Source of the DNA: Ceratodon purpureus
Lineage: Eukaryota > Streptophyta > Bryopsida > Pseudoditrichales > Ditrichaceae
DNA length: 64,000 nt
NCBI GenBank assembly: GCA_014871385.1
Contig: CM026423.1
Span: forward strand, 7,788,967 to 7,852,966
Direction: 5' to 3'
A program made the position numbers and the translations under genes. The notes beneath the pieces are model-generated. The model had not been told where the DNA came from, ran no database searches, and saw only the letters and a list, made by a program, of their open reading frames with translations. Positions 48,294 through 60,066 of this stretch are shown piece after piece (position 1 is the stretch's first letter; each line of letters opens with the position of its first letter).

Positions 48294-49553
48294 ATGGATC
48301 CGGAGGTGTGGGGGAATCTCCCGAATAACGTGGCTTTTGAGATATATAAGAAGCTGCCTTTGAGTGATTTTCTCACACTGCGTGAAGTTTGCAAGGAATG
48401 GAATCAGTTGGCTCGTGAGCGTGGATGTGTTACCGATCCTATCCACAAACCCTATTTTGTGTTGGTTCACACAGACGAGAGTGACGATGAATACTATGAA
48501 GGTCGAGCTCGTGACCACTCTGTGATGCTTCACGGCATTCTCACTTTCCACATCAATTCCAGTTCCTGGCGATGGACAAAACTGCCTGACATCACAGTAT
48601 CCAACAGGTCGCCGTCTAGTTACAAATATGATCTTCTATCTGTGAAAGGCATGACGTTTGGCTCTGTCGATCATCGGGGTGCACATAGAGTTTTCGGTAC
48701 TGCACATAGAGTTTTCGATGTACGAAGCAGAAACTATTACTTCTTACCTCGACAACCACAAACTTCTAATATGCCGTGTGCTCTAGGCATGACAGTGGAC
48801 ACCTCGGTAGAGCCTCCCACTTTCAAGGTCATCTTGGGCAGCCCTGATGTTGGAACCCAGATTTACGACTCGGTGACGAGGTCATGGGAGACTAGGGACT
48901 CATGCCTTCTGGAGTCTCATGGGCAACCGAACTTTAGGAGTTGTTTGGAGTGCGGCAACAATCTCTTCATCTCGTCTGAGCTATCATGCCTTCTGGAGTC
49001 TCATGGGCAACCGAACTTTAGGAGTTGTTTGGAGTGCGGCAACAATCTCTTCATCTCGTCTGAGCTAAAAAAGATCTTAGTTTACAACCTTGAGGAAGAC
49101 AAGTGGAGTGAGCTGAACCCTCCGCCGAGACCCGACGTGTTCTCCGGCAGCCGTGCATTGGGGCTATGGCAAGGTCACATATTCGCTGTGACAAGTTTCC
49201 AATCTGTGTCCGCCTGGGCGAGAAGAGCATGCAGCGATGAAGGGGGCGATGGGATCATGCCTCCCTTCCTTTGGATATGGAGGCTGCCAGTGGATTATTC
49301 CGAGGAAACAGTTTGGGAGGAGGTTGATAAGATGCCACTTGACATGCAAAGATGGTTGGTTTCTCTGGATGCTCTTGGTCGGTTTGATAACTTTGAGTTC
49401 ATGGAGATTCATGCCAGTTTCTTTGAGGAGCATGTGTTGATCTACTCCTGGGTGCCTGATCGATGCCGGGCTTACAGATTTATTCTTCACAATCTGGCAA
49501 CTAAGACGTGGGAGAAGGTGGAAGTCCCAAACCATTTAATCAGCGTTTTGTAG
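48294..49553 (+). CDS. F-box protein with kelch-like C-terminal region, single exon
   Basis: The 419-residue frame is uninterrupted. Residues 7-46 (WGNLPNNVAFEIYKKLPLSD then FLTLREVCKEWNQLARE) form an F-box, the SKP1-binding domain of SCF ubiquitin ligases. The rest reads like the kelch/galactose-oxidase-type substrate region of plant F-box proteins: ITFHINSSSWRWTKLP-like strands, VYNLEEDKWSEL and FILHNLATKTWEKVEVP. It carries an exact 28-residue tandem duplication (residues about 203-258, starting SCLLESHGQPNFRSCLECGN) and a smaller one (AHRVFGTAHRVFD). The duplication would lengthen one blade of the propeller. Start ATG chosen at 48294 because the F-box begins six residues later and upstream DNA lacks in-frame coding. 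The substrate is unknown. Confidence 0.9.
   Translation: MDPEVWGNLPNNVAFEIYKKLPLSDFLTLREVCKEWNQLARERGCVTDPIHKPYFVLVHTDESDDEYYEGRARDHSVMLHGILTFHINSSSWRWTKLPDITVSNRSPSSYKYDLLSVKGMTFGSVDHRGAHRVFGTAHRVFDVRSRNYYFLPRQPQTSNMPCALGMTVDTSVEPPTFKVILGSPDVGTQIYDSVTRSWETRDSCLLESHGQPNFRSCLECGNNLFISSELSCLLESHGQPNFRSCLECGNNLFISSELKKILVYNLEEDKWSELNPPPRPDVFSGSRALGLWQGHIFAVTSFQSVSAWARRACSDEGGDGIMPPFLWIWRLPVDYSEETVWEEVDKMPLDMQRWLVSLDALGRFDNFEFMEIHASFFEEHVLIYSWVPDRCRAYRFILHNLATKTWEKVEVPNHLISVL
48900..49067 (+). repeat. Perfect 84-bp tandem duplication inside the F-box gene
   Basis: 48900-48983 is repeated base for base at 48984-49067, keeping the reading frame. Confidence 0.97.
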
Positions 49554-49716
49554 GACGAATTACCTGGACTTCCTACAGCCCATCTGATGCTTGGGCAATC
49601 ATTCTGGGAGATGGACACAGTTATTATGTGAGATTCTGTCGAGATAGACTAGTTGTGAGGCTTTGAGGGAGAGTGTTTAAACCGGTAGGAGGTTAATTTT
49701 GACTCTGGGATCATTG

Positions 49717-49875
49717 AAATTTTCCTTGTGATTCATACTGAGGTTCAAGGACATGCATGTAGCAGTTTAAATTTTCCTTGTGATTCATACTGAGGTTCAA
49801 GGACATGCATGTAGCAGTTTAAATTTTCCTTGTGATTCATACAGTACTGAGGTTCAAGGACATGCATGTAGTAGT
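49717..49875 (+). repeat. 52-bp minisatellite, three copies, in the F-box gene 3' region
   Basis: AAATTTTCCTTGTGATTCAT...ACATGCATGTAGCAGTTT starts at 49717, 49769 and 49821. The third copy has a 5-bp insertion and a diverged end. Confidence 0.95.
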
Positions 49876-49879
49876 AGCT

Positions 49880-52190
49880 GGATGATTCATCTTTTCAAGT
49901 TCCTGCTCAAGCCATGGTAAGCAAATTGTGAATTGAGAGCTTCTGCAGGTGCCTTCTAAACATGTCTGTAGTGCAGCTGATGATTTGATGGACTTGTAGA
50001 CCCTGTCAAACTGGTGTGCTCTGTTGCTTGGGATGGCAGGATTTCCATGGTTGTGCATGCAAAATTAGAGTGAATTCAATGGGTTCTACCTGGAGTTCTG
50101 CTGTGGTTGTTGTGGATAGTACTAGAATACTTGAGGAATAATATAACTATCAGCCCCTTCTTAATAACCATCAATTTTGATATTTTGAGACTGACCAGAA
50201 AACCTGAAAATGATTTACAGATATATGTAAATATTCCTAAATAAATAAATATTCTGCTCATTTATACATATTGTTTATCTGAGAGATACTTCAGTCAGTC
50301 CAATGTCCACAAGATAAAGATATGGAAGTAAAAATCCACTCCCCTTTTCGAGAATAGATACTTTAGTCACTTGTTTATTTGACTTGTTTGTGTTAGGCTT
50401 GACAAATGTTCAGATTAGTCCACTGAAACCAATTTTAAATCATTTGATCGACCCAGTAAGTCATACAAGCTAAGGCCATCCTCTAAGCTTGCACAGTTAT
50501 ACTGTACGTCGATAGCAGGTCCATTCACTCTTGAACGAATGTTTATTTATTTTGGACCAAAAAAAGTTCATCTTCTTAAAATTTAATTTTTCAATGTTCA
50601 TTATTTTAAAAGAAAATTACTAAAAATGTTCTTAGATGTATTAAAAATATGTCAATGTTATATCAAATAATTTCCCATCTTTTTGTTATTATATCCTTAA
50701 AAATTCTGATTTCTGGTTTTTTTTAGAATTATTTATGGACAAACGTGCTATCAATGTACAGTACTAATGTTTCATTAGATTTACACTGTAGGTACTTCAT
50801 CGTTGAAAAATACTGAGCATCAGTTTCAAAACTCAGGCTGAGTGCAGAATCAAGTTAAGGACAGTATGGTGGCCTTTCGATAGTGTCCAATTTTCAGAGG
50901 TGTATTTTGAAGGCTAATTACAAGAAATGAGAAATAAGTTTTGGAGGGTTCTTAAGTATTTCTTGCTTTGAAAGACTGATAAGTAGTCAAGATGAAAGGG
51001 ATGTTATTTATTACTGATGAAAAAATGATGCCAATGAAATATTTAACTAATGTTTTTTTACATTATTGAATTTTTAAATCATGGCTTTAAAATTCAATTG
51101 AGTTTTTTTTTATTTTATTAGAATTAATTCAATTATATGTACTATTAGACAATCTAGACTATTCTTGGATTTTTTAATCATTTTTTTAATTTAACAGCCC
51201 ACATACGAAAAATAACTCTATAGCAATTCATAATAGATATTTCCAAACTTCAAAGTAAAACTAATATTATGGTATTGATGAGGTCTTTCTACATTCCCTA
51301 ATTTAAATAGTACATTAGATATCAAATTTTTAATTTAATATTTTTGACAATGAAGGTGCAAGATAGAACGTACATTAAGTAGCTACATCAAACAAAACTT
51401 TGGGCCACACTTGAAGATATTTGTTGAATCTTGCTTAGATCAAATTTGTTAGTATTTTCCACTTCTAATTGAGTTTTAAAACTTTCATTCTTTACATATT
51501 GCTTAAAAAAGTGATAGATGACCAAATGCCTTGCAAACATAGATATTATTTTTTAATCATTATTCATCTAATTCAAAAAACTATAGATTGCTATATGAAA
51601 TTTCTCTTAAACTATATATCCATTTTAGTACAATATTCACGAACAAAGTGAATACTTATACTTGTGTTTCTTAGTTTCTTGTAGTCTTTTTACAAATAAC
51701 TATATCATGGTAGAAACAAAGCTCTTAAAATGATATTCTTACATTTATTGTAGAAAAAATATATGATTAGAATGACCTTAATTTGTTGATCATCCTAGAT
51801 TATGTGTCATTGGCCATGACCACATCAACCAATTTTCATGTTGACATTAAATTTGTTCTAAATTAAAGCTCATGTGAAAGTAATTTTGATTAGCAAAGCC
51901 AAAGTTAGATCTTAGGCACGAAGATAAGCCAAATCTTTAGAACCTAGATGAATAAATTAATGAAAGAAAAAAAGAAAAGAGACATCATCTTCATCTTGTC
52001 AAGAAGAAAATACTAAGATTTATAACAACTATACAGTGATATTGTATATTGTCATATTTCCTCTGCAGCTACCAGAGAGGGTCCAAGTAGATGTCCAATT
52101 GGTGCCGCAATCCTTTGGGAACTAAAAAACGCACATTCACTTGCAAATAAGATGTTCTTTGGCACACTAGTCATATAATTTGTATTTGAG
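49880..52190. other. AT-rich intergenic DNA
   Basis: No coding frame with domain similarity. A GTTAAGGACAG string at 50854 resembles the end of the 17.7-kb TIR element, but no partner end was found. The last 150 bp are probably the SPEF1 3' UTR. Confidence 0.55.
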
Positions 52191-52192
52191 CC

Positions 52193-55100
52193 TTAGGTTC
52201 GACCATTTTGTTTGGGAACCTTGCCACAGAGAACTTGAATCTTGTGTTCTTTCAATCGGAGCAATTGCTCAAGCTTTCTCACTTTTGCTTCCAACAACTA
52301 CAAGTATCAAACATTAAGGATGAAAGGACGCTTAAATGACATGATTTAAAAAATCTATTTTTTGACTATTGAAGCATTTTAATTTAGAATATTAAAATTC
52401 TAATGAAAAATATGTAAATAAATTGTAGGCAATGGTATTAATATCTAAAACTATATGATTATTTCACAATTGTTACTACTTTATCCAAAGAATTTAGGAT
52501 CAATATTTATTAATTTTGTAAAGATCATTCACCTCAATAGTTTCACCTAGTTCCCGGATGTGGGCATCTTTCTCTTCTAATTTTACGTTCATAGAATTCA
52601 ACTCCTGCATATTGGACCCGCGCCGAGGACTCTATAAAAAATATTTGGGAAAAATCACCATATCTATGTCAAAAAATTGTCAATTTCCCATCTCATCTCA
52701 TTGGGCAATTTTTAATTTTGCAAATATGAACAATATTAATTCCAATTTAGTGGCTATTATACTAATTAAAAAATATTAACCTACAAGCTTTTGAAAGTAT
52801 CCAAAAGGACTACAATTTATCAACATGGATTTTAATCTATTACATTAAATTTGTACTATATTGAAAACATGTCCAACTTAAAACACACAACATCTACTAC
52901 CAAGCCATTTATACATAATTGTAGAGAAAACAAGTGGGTTCATTTCTAAGTCTATAATTGACAAGTAATGGGTATCAACAACAACAAGAAAAATTTGAAC
53001 AATGACTATAATACTTACTGCTGGCCTTGAAGGTGAATATTGTTCATGTGAATCTCGCCTGTTAACCCATGAGCATCAATTAATTGCACCACTAGTTAGT
53101 ATTCACTGCGTAGATCAAATATAATATTTATATGTATTTCCTGTTAATGTACCACCACTAACTATTAAAACTAAAAATGACCATATGTGTATCTATAAAA
53201 ATATTCTTGTGAAAGTGCAATCTCATCTTTATTATAAACATGAATTTGATATTCATACCAATAAAATAAAAAGCCATATGCAACAAAAATTACATATTAC
53301 ACTTGAATATTTTTTATGTTGAAATTTTACAATTAAAGGTACTTTGGTATGCTTTTAATGAGATATATGTATGTAAGAACTGAAGATATATTGATCATTA
53401 TAGAACAGTAAGTTACCGTCTTTGGGTACATACATATGCGATCCAGAATTGTTTCTTTTTATGCATTCTTGTTCATGTAAAAAATCTTGTCGACTTCCAA
53501 TGTCCTTTGCTTGGGATTGGTTACCCAATCCTGCACACCCACATACTTCCATTATCAACAAGTTTACACTTTCTACTACACAAAAACAAGATATACAACA
53601 TAAAAACAAGACATGTTGGTTTTGCACATTTTCTAAGTTACTCATTTTTTTTTATCCAAATTATGGACACACATCATAAAGAAGATGTTTTTTGCAAATT
53701 GTTCGTAGACGCAAATAAGGAGCATCATTGTGTTTACTCATCAACATCTCTCGTTGAGGATTATGGTGTCGCGGACGATGTTCATGCAATGACTCATGGA
53801 AGTGTCCGACATCTGAAGACTCTCTGATGTGATCTGAGTCTCCATTCAACCCATTTTGTGGTCGGTATTTTGCTATCTGCAAGTTATAGTAATGTATATT
53901 ACTATTTTATTACTTTTTAGAATATAAAATTAATATTCATGAATATGTGCTATTCACACAATTTGGTCACTTTTCAGTTAAACATTAATTACTACAAAAT
54001 CTATCCACTTGGATTTAATCCATAAAGTCAAAAGATGAAAAATGGAAATTCATTTGACATATAGACAAAGACATATGAGAATGAGTTCAATACATTCAAG
54101 ACAAAGATAATGTATTTTTTGATAAACATTTAAATGATTAAAAAAACTTAAATACAATTCATCTTTTGTTACCAATGTAGCATTGACTTCAATAGAAAGT
54201 CATAAGATAAATTCTATTATTTACTGATTGTTTGGAGAACAGAAGAAATAAATAAAATACCTTGTATTTCAGAAGTTTAAGAATCCTTTCAATCATTTGT
54301 GGCTCGCAACTGGCAACTGCCTCAATATCTTCCTTGGTCAATGAAAAGTGAAGACGCCTAAAGACCTTATCTGTTCACATCAAATTGTTTTTACTAATAT
54401 ATTTAATTAACAACTTATTGAATTTCTTTGCATTGTTAGTTTACATAGGCTTATGAAAGAAGAATTTTAAGATTGAAAGTTTCCTTATACAGCAATGAAC
54501 AATTATTGTTTATCATTGCATAATATTTGTCATTGAAAAATTATATTCTTTGGAATTGCAAAACGAATTATTTGTTATGAGTTGCAAGAAAAGTAAGTTA
54601 TTTTAGTTTCAAAATTGAGTCACAATTATTTGACAAGGTACAATAGAAAAGGTAGAAGTGATAATCTACTAACTATAATGTGCATCAAACATTGAATATA
54701 GTTATGAAAAAAGAAGTTTGATAAAGACATATTAACAAAGTTGGCTTACTATTGAGAGTGCTCCAATTGTAGATTTTTTGCGCAAGACCATTGGCAGCAC
54801 TGTAATTATGAACATCCACCAATCGCGGGCAATAGTGAGCCACAACCTCCGCTGCAAGGACTGCCAATCATTTCCAAGACATTTCAAAGTTACTTACTTT
54901 GCAATGATTTGGCATAATCAACAAGTCATTCCATACTATTTTCAAAGATGTTAAATATAAAACTCATTTTTTTGGCTTAAAAAGTACCTGCATCGCTAAA
55001 ATCTCTTGATATATTGCGTTTTGGCCTTGATAGAGGAATTCCATCAATCTACCACATCATAATTACAACCTATATCAATTGCTTTGAAGATAGTCAAAAC

Positions 55101-55957
55101 CAAACACAATCTATGCACTTGTAATCGTTCAAATCAATTAGCATTATATGAAGTATCCATTGAAATTAAGATCCTTTTGCTTACTTTTCAATTTTGAAAA
55201 ACCTTACATATTAATCTCAACTTGACTACTTCATTTGTAAAAGAAATATAAGTTGATTCATCTAAAAATTACGCATGTACATGTTAAAGTCATAGCTTAA
55301 GTCAACAACCATATATATTCATAATGCCATCACAACATATTAGGGTTAGTAATGTGACGTGTAGACAAAGATTAGGCACATGCTTAAAGAAATGGCAAAG
55401 AATTGTAATGTAAGGTCTTTAGATAACCTCAATTCACGACTTATTGCTTTCCACCTAAAATTTAAGTCCTACAATGTGGCTCATGTTATTTTCTTAAATT
55501 GAAAATAATTTTTACAAGTAATTCAAGAGTAGTTATTAATGAAATTTTGAAAAGAAAAGGAAACTACAAATGTAGAAATTTAATTCTTAAAAAACGTTCC
55601 TTAAAATTGCAAGATAGTGGAGATGGTAAAAGCAATTTGCATTTTTTAAAATTAGGGCAAGCAACTTTGAAAGTAGGGTAATACTTCATTATAGAAACTC
55701 AAATTAACACCTTTGAGAAGCAACAAGTTATAAATGTCACCAAAATAACTATTTTTGTATCAACAAATTATATAACTTTTAAATCACACCAAATCTATTT
55801 GCATCAAAACGTAGATAAGAGGTTGTATCAAGTACTTTTATGCTTGTAACATATGTTCTATTGAAGAACTCAAATTCACCAATTTAATTCAAAAGTAAAT
55901 TTTGCATCTACATACCCAAGTGTAGAGAAGAGGGAGCTCGTCTTGCGAAACATCCAT
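52193..55957 (-). CDS. SPEF1: SPEF1 / CLAMP, axonemal calponin-homology protein, complete, 9 exons
   Basis: Exons (minus): 55957-55916, 55048-54988, 54860-54750, 54370-54261, 53876-53738, 53530-53434, 53058-53019, 52631-52533 and 52297-52193. All are GT-AG and in phase, giving 267 residues. The N-terminus MDVSQDELPLLYTW joins IDGIPLSRPKRNISRDFSDA, then VLAAEVVAHYCPRLVDVHNY, IYNWSTLNNKVFRRLHFSLT and PQMIERILKLLKYK: the CH-like domain of sperm flagellar protein 1, which bundles microtubules and sits in the central pair of motile axonemes. A hydrophilic middle (about 109-200) is followed by a C-terminal coiled coil, MNVKLEEKDAHIRELGETIE then LEAKVRKLEQLLRLKEHKIQ, also typical of SPEF1. The donor of exon 6 (CATAT|GTATGT) was chosen over a site 15 bases further on because only it keeps the frame into RDSHEQYSPSRPA. 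Confidence 0.93.
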
Positions 55958-58900
55958 TGTAACTGTTCCGCATTAGTCCCGTTGCCCACAAATATCATGT
56001 GTTGATTTTTTATCTCTACGTTGAACTTGATCCATAGGGTTTTCTTTTCTCAAACCTAATCTTCTTCCCTCATTCCAATCCCAATCAATGACATAGTTCC
56101 AATTCATCATTTGCTCCAAATCACCATTGCTCAAATTCAATTCTACTAAGACTTTAAAACAAAGCAAGCAAACTCTACCCTAGAATGAGAAATCCAACAT
56201 AAAAGAGGATTAAGTGTTGTAATGCATAGATCCATGGTTAACCGCATGACAAAGTAAAATGCTTTGGTTACAAAAAGACAAAAAGATGAATATGAACGGC
56301 TAGAGATTTAATGAATTAGTAAGGATTATAAGCTAATGATGAGAAGGAGAGATTGCGTTGACTAAGGATGTGGTTTTGTGAAAATGTATTGCTAATGGTA
56401 GGGTTCCAGCCATGCGGCAAAGCGGCCAAGGTAAGATATATCTTGGCGGCATCATTTTTTTTGAAAAGCGGTTGCATAGTCATAACCGTTAATCCAACAC
56501 CATTATCTTATAAATGTTTGTTCAAATGTAGATAAGGCTTGAAATTGAATAGCCATGTATGAAGTCTCAACTTTTTTAAATTTCTTGGTATAAAAATAAA
56601 ATATTGTTTTAATTGAATATAAATATTGGTGAAGTTAAAAATTAATAAGAAATTAATGAAGTTGAAAGTATGTGATTAGGAACAAAATCTATGAATGTGC
56701 CCTAATTTGAAAACTAAAAATATATATAATAATTTGAGTTTTTTTTTTAAAACATTATTATTTTTTTAAATAAAAAAATTAAATAAAAAAGAACTAAAAC
56801 CAAAGACTAAGAATTTTGTATACTTTTTTTTAATTAGTTTTAGATTTTTTTATATGTTTTGTCAAGAGTCCCTTCTGATTTTGACTTCCATAAACTATAG
56901 TATAACTTGAATATAAAACCTACAACTTGCATCTTTTTAAGTTTCAATAAGACATATAAATTGAATATCATTTTAAAGCAATTCAAACAAATGTCATATA
57001 TACTAAAATTGAAGCATATTAGATATAGAAGATTCCATCTTTCTTAGAGTATATCAATAGATATATAATCTTTTTGTAATTAGACCTTATTTCAACAATA
57101 TTCTTTAAAAAAAAATTAATATCAAATATATGATTGAAGAATGAACTTTAAAAATAATATCAATAGTGAATTAATGGCTAAAGTTTGAGATAAAAAATAG
57201 AGCATGTTTAATATAAATTTATGATCTAAATTTAATTGGAAATGAAAATTTCACTGTGTAAATCCTTTTGGATAACTAAAGAACATATCATTAATGCGAG
57301 ATTTCAATTTTGCATGGATATCATCTAAAGCCCCTCCCAATCCCAACTAGTGCTTGTAGTGAAAATTGTAGTAAAGCTCAGAATGTGTGTATTTAGCTTT
57401 TATTATAAGGTTTTCCTTGTGTGTAAGAAAAAATTACCTTTTCCACTGAAATTTTATTTTAAAATGAACATTGATTTAAAAATAATAATAATAGTCAACT
57501 GAAAATTAGCTATTTCCTAAGACCAAAGAAGTAGGCCATAGTCATACTCCTATTTACATCCCATTTTTATTTTTTTTACCAAATTACTCATTTTAATACA
57601 GAAATATTTTATCAATCTCTTTAATTATGAATTTAATTTAAAAATGACTACTTTCCATATTACAGTATGCGGATTTTTAACCCCTAACTATCCTTAAAAC
57701 CCAGAATGGGTTTTTGCAAATTCGGGCAGCCTAGATGGGGAGGTTAAAAGTAATATTTTTTTTCAAGAATTTTACTGGATGCTCCCTTTATGGAAAGGTC
57801 CCTGTAGTAAAAAATTTAAAGCCAAATTCCAATTTTAGAACCTTCATCTAGAAATTTTAGGTTTCAAGTCCAAAACGGGCAGTCTAAAATTAGGTCTTTT
57901 TAAAAAAACAAAAATTGAAATATGTTCATAACCAAATCACTACTCAAATTCCATAGTGACCAAAGTCAAAAAGTTTACCAATTTTACAAGGGCAGCCTCC
58001 AAAACTTACAAAGACAAGCTTCACAGTTTTTAGTAATTTTTGAATTTTTCCTTTAAAAATTTGTCAAAATTCGAGATTTTTGAATTTTAAAAAAATTGTT
58101 TTTCCCAAAAATCAAAAATTTATAAAGGTACCTACTCACCCTTCACTTTTCCTTAAGCTCACAAATTGTTTTTATAATGCATGTTTTACTATTTTGTCAA
58201 TTTTATACCTTCTTATGGAAAATAATTTTTATGAAGGTCTAAAAAGCGTTTTTTTGGCCTAATATTTTGCATGTGCATACCTACCCTAGTTAGCTACATG
58301 GGAAAAAATGTGGCCAAAATTTTTGAAGTAATAATCATCAAGTCTCCCTTTGGCCCATTTGCACCATGCCTCGCGGCCAAGGCCCAAAAAAATATCTGCT
58401 GAAACTTTGAACACTACGATCTCACTAATGAAAAACATCCAACGGTTGAAATTTGGATCAGTTCTTCCAAGTAGGGTTAGGTACAAGATCTTACGGTTGA
58501 AGTTCTAAAAAAGGTTTAAAAATTTGTTTCATATCCTCGGGAGGGCATAGTGGTAAAAAATCGCAGTTTCGAGGATTCAAGCTCTCAAAAACACAAGGAA
58601 ATTTAGGGGTTAAACAACTCATATCTATCACAATATAATACATTTTTTATTTTCTTATAATGAACTTTGTAACTCTGGCTAAAAAGCTTTACCAACAAGA
58701 TATTGTATTCGATGATGACAAACTATACAAAGATGACTTTATCATTGTTTTTCAATATGTTATAAACATTGATAATATAGAAACATTTGATATAATATTC
58801 CTTTATGTATGAAGAGGTAAAATTAATAATTTTGCAAAGTTGAAGTTTGAAATAGGATTGTGTACAAGATCTTACGATTGAAAGTCTGAATTTATTGAAA

Positions 58901-60066
58901 ATTTCATTGTAAATTATTGATGTTCATCAATCTTTGTTTTTTTGTAATGATTTTCAATATTTTTTATTTTTTATTTTTTATTTATTTTTAAATAATCATA
59001 TGCCTTTTATGAAACTTTTGATTTTTTGATAGAGTGATTTTTAAATTGAATTCTTTCAACAAAATTGTCCTTAATCCTTAGTTAAGTCTATGGTTTTAAA
59101 ATGACTTGAAATTCTTTTACTCTTAGGTTTTTCATATAATTTTATATAAATTATTATATATATTGTATAAAGTTATATTAGTTTTGACAAAAACGTTAAA
59201 TCAGTTTCTCTTGCAAAGAAGCATGAATTTCATAATTTTAATTCTTTTAATTACTTATTGGAAAAAATAAAGTAAAATAAAATAAAATATCATTTTATCA
59301 TAACAATCTTCTTTCTTATAATCTTCCACTACACTATTTGTTTGCCTTAGTATATATTATTCATAAAGTTTTAGATTTGACAAGCCACAATCTATACCAA
59401 AATATTCATTTAGAATATTTTTAACAAATTCTTCATTAGAATAAGCCTACTAGAATTTGTTTTTAAATTTGGCATGTATTTGCATCTATTTGTTGTTTTT
59501 TTAATGAGTTCTTGCAATAATATCAAAATATGGTGATCAATATGAATTTATGTTTGAATTTATCTTTTCTTTAAAAAAAAATAATCAATTTTTGAAGAAG
59601 ATGTAGGGAGAATGGAATAAAAAAATCTTTGAGAGGCCAAAGCACTTCTTTCAACCAAACACGTTTATTAAAAGCTATTATATTCAAGAACATGTTCTAT
59701 GCTTGACCTTAGAAATGGTCAATGCACCAATTAATTACCTTTAGAAGCATCCAATAAACGATATAATACAATTCACACGTTCACTCAGCAATTGTCTTCA
59801 AAAAAGAATAAAAAGTTAGCATCATAACTATTCATCAAGTCATTTTCAAAAAAAAACTACTCCAATTAGAGAAATATTCAAGGAAATTTAAGCATAATTT
59901 AACTAATGAGTTTGATATGGTACAACACTTGTCTCAATTTCCCCCTTCTTTTCAAAATAAATTAAAATAAAAACCAATGTTGTAAAAATGATAATAATCC
60001 AAATAAAAAATGTTATCTATCAAACACCATCATACACAATTAAACATCACAATATTGTCAATTGAA
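55958..60066. other. AT-rich spacer between SPEF1 and RSP3
   Basis: About 4.1 kb. From 57660 to 58650 the composition is less extreme and contains repeated GGGCAGCCT/GGGCAGTCT words, a pair of related 30-bp segments (58476 and 58857, GTACAAGATCTTACGRTTGA) and a tRNA-like SINE head (listed). No coding sequence seen. Confidence 0.55.
58538..58625 (+). mobile_element. Possible tRNA-derived SINE head
   Basis: GGGCATAGTGGTAAAA resembles a Pol III A box, and GAGGATTCAAGCTC 25-30 bases later resembles a B box, in the order and spacing of plant SINEs. No clear 3' tail or target duplication was found. Confidence 0.35.

Noticed and set aside
53422-53827. Two plus-strand open frames of 85 and 106 codons
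   Set aside because: Antisense to SPEF1 exons 5 and 6.
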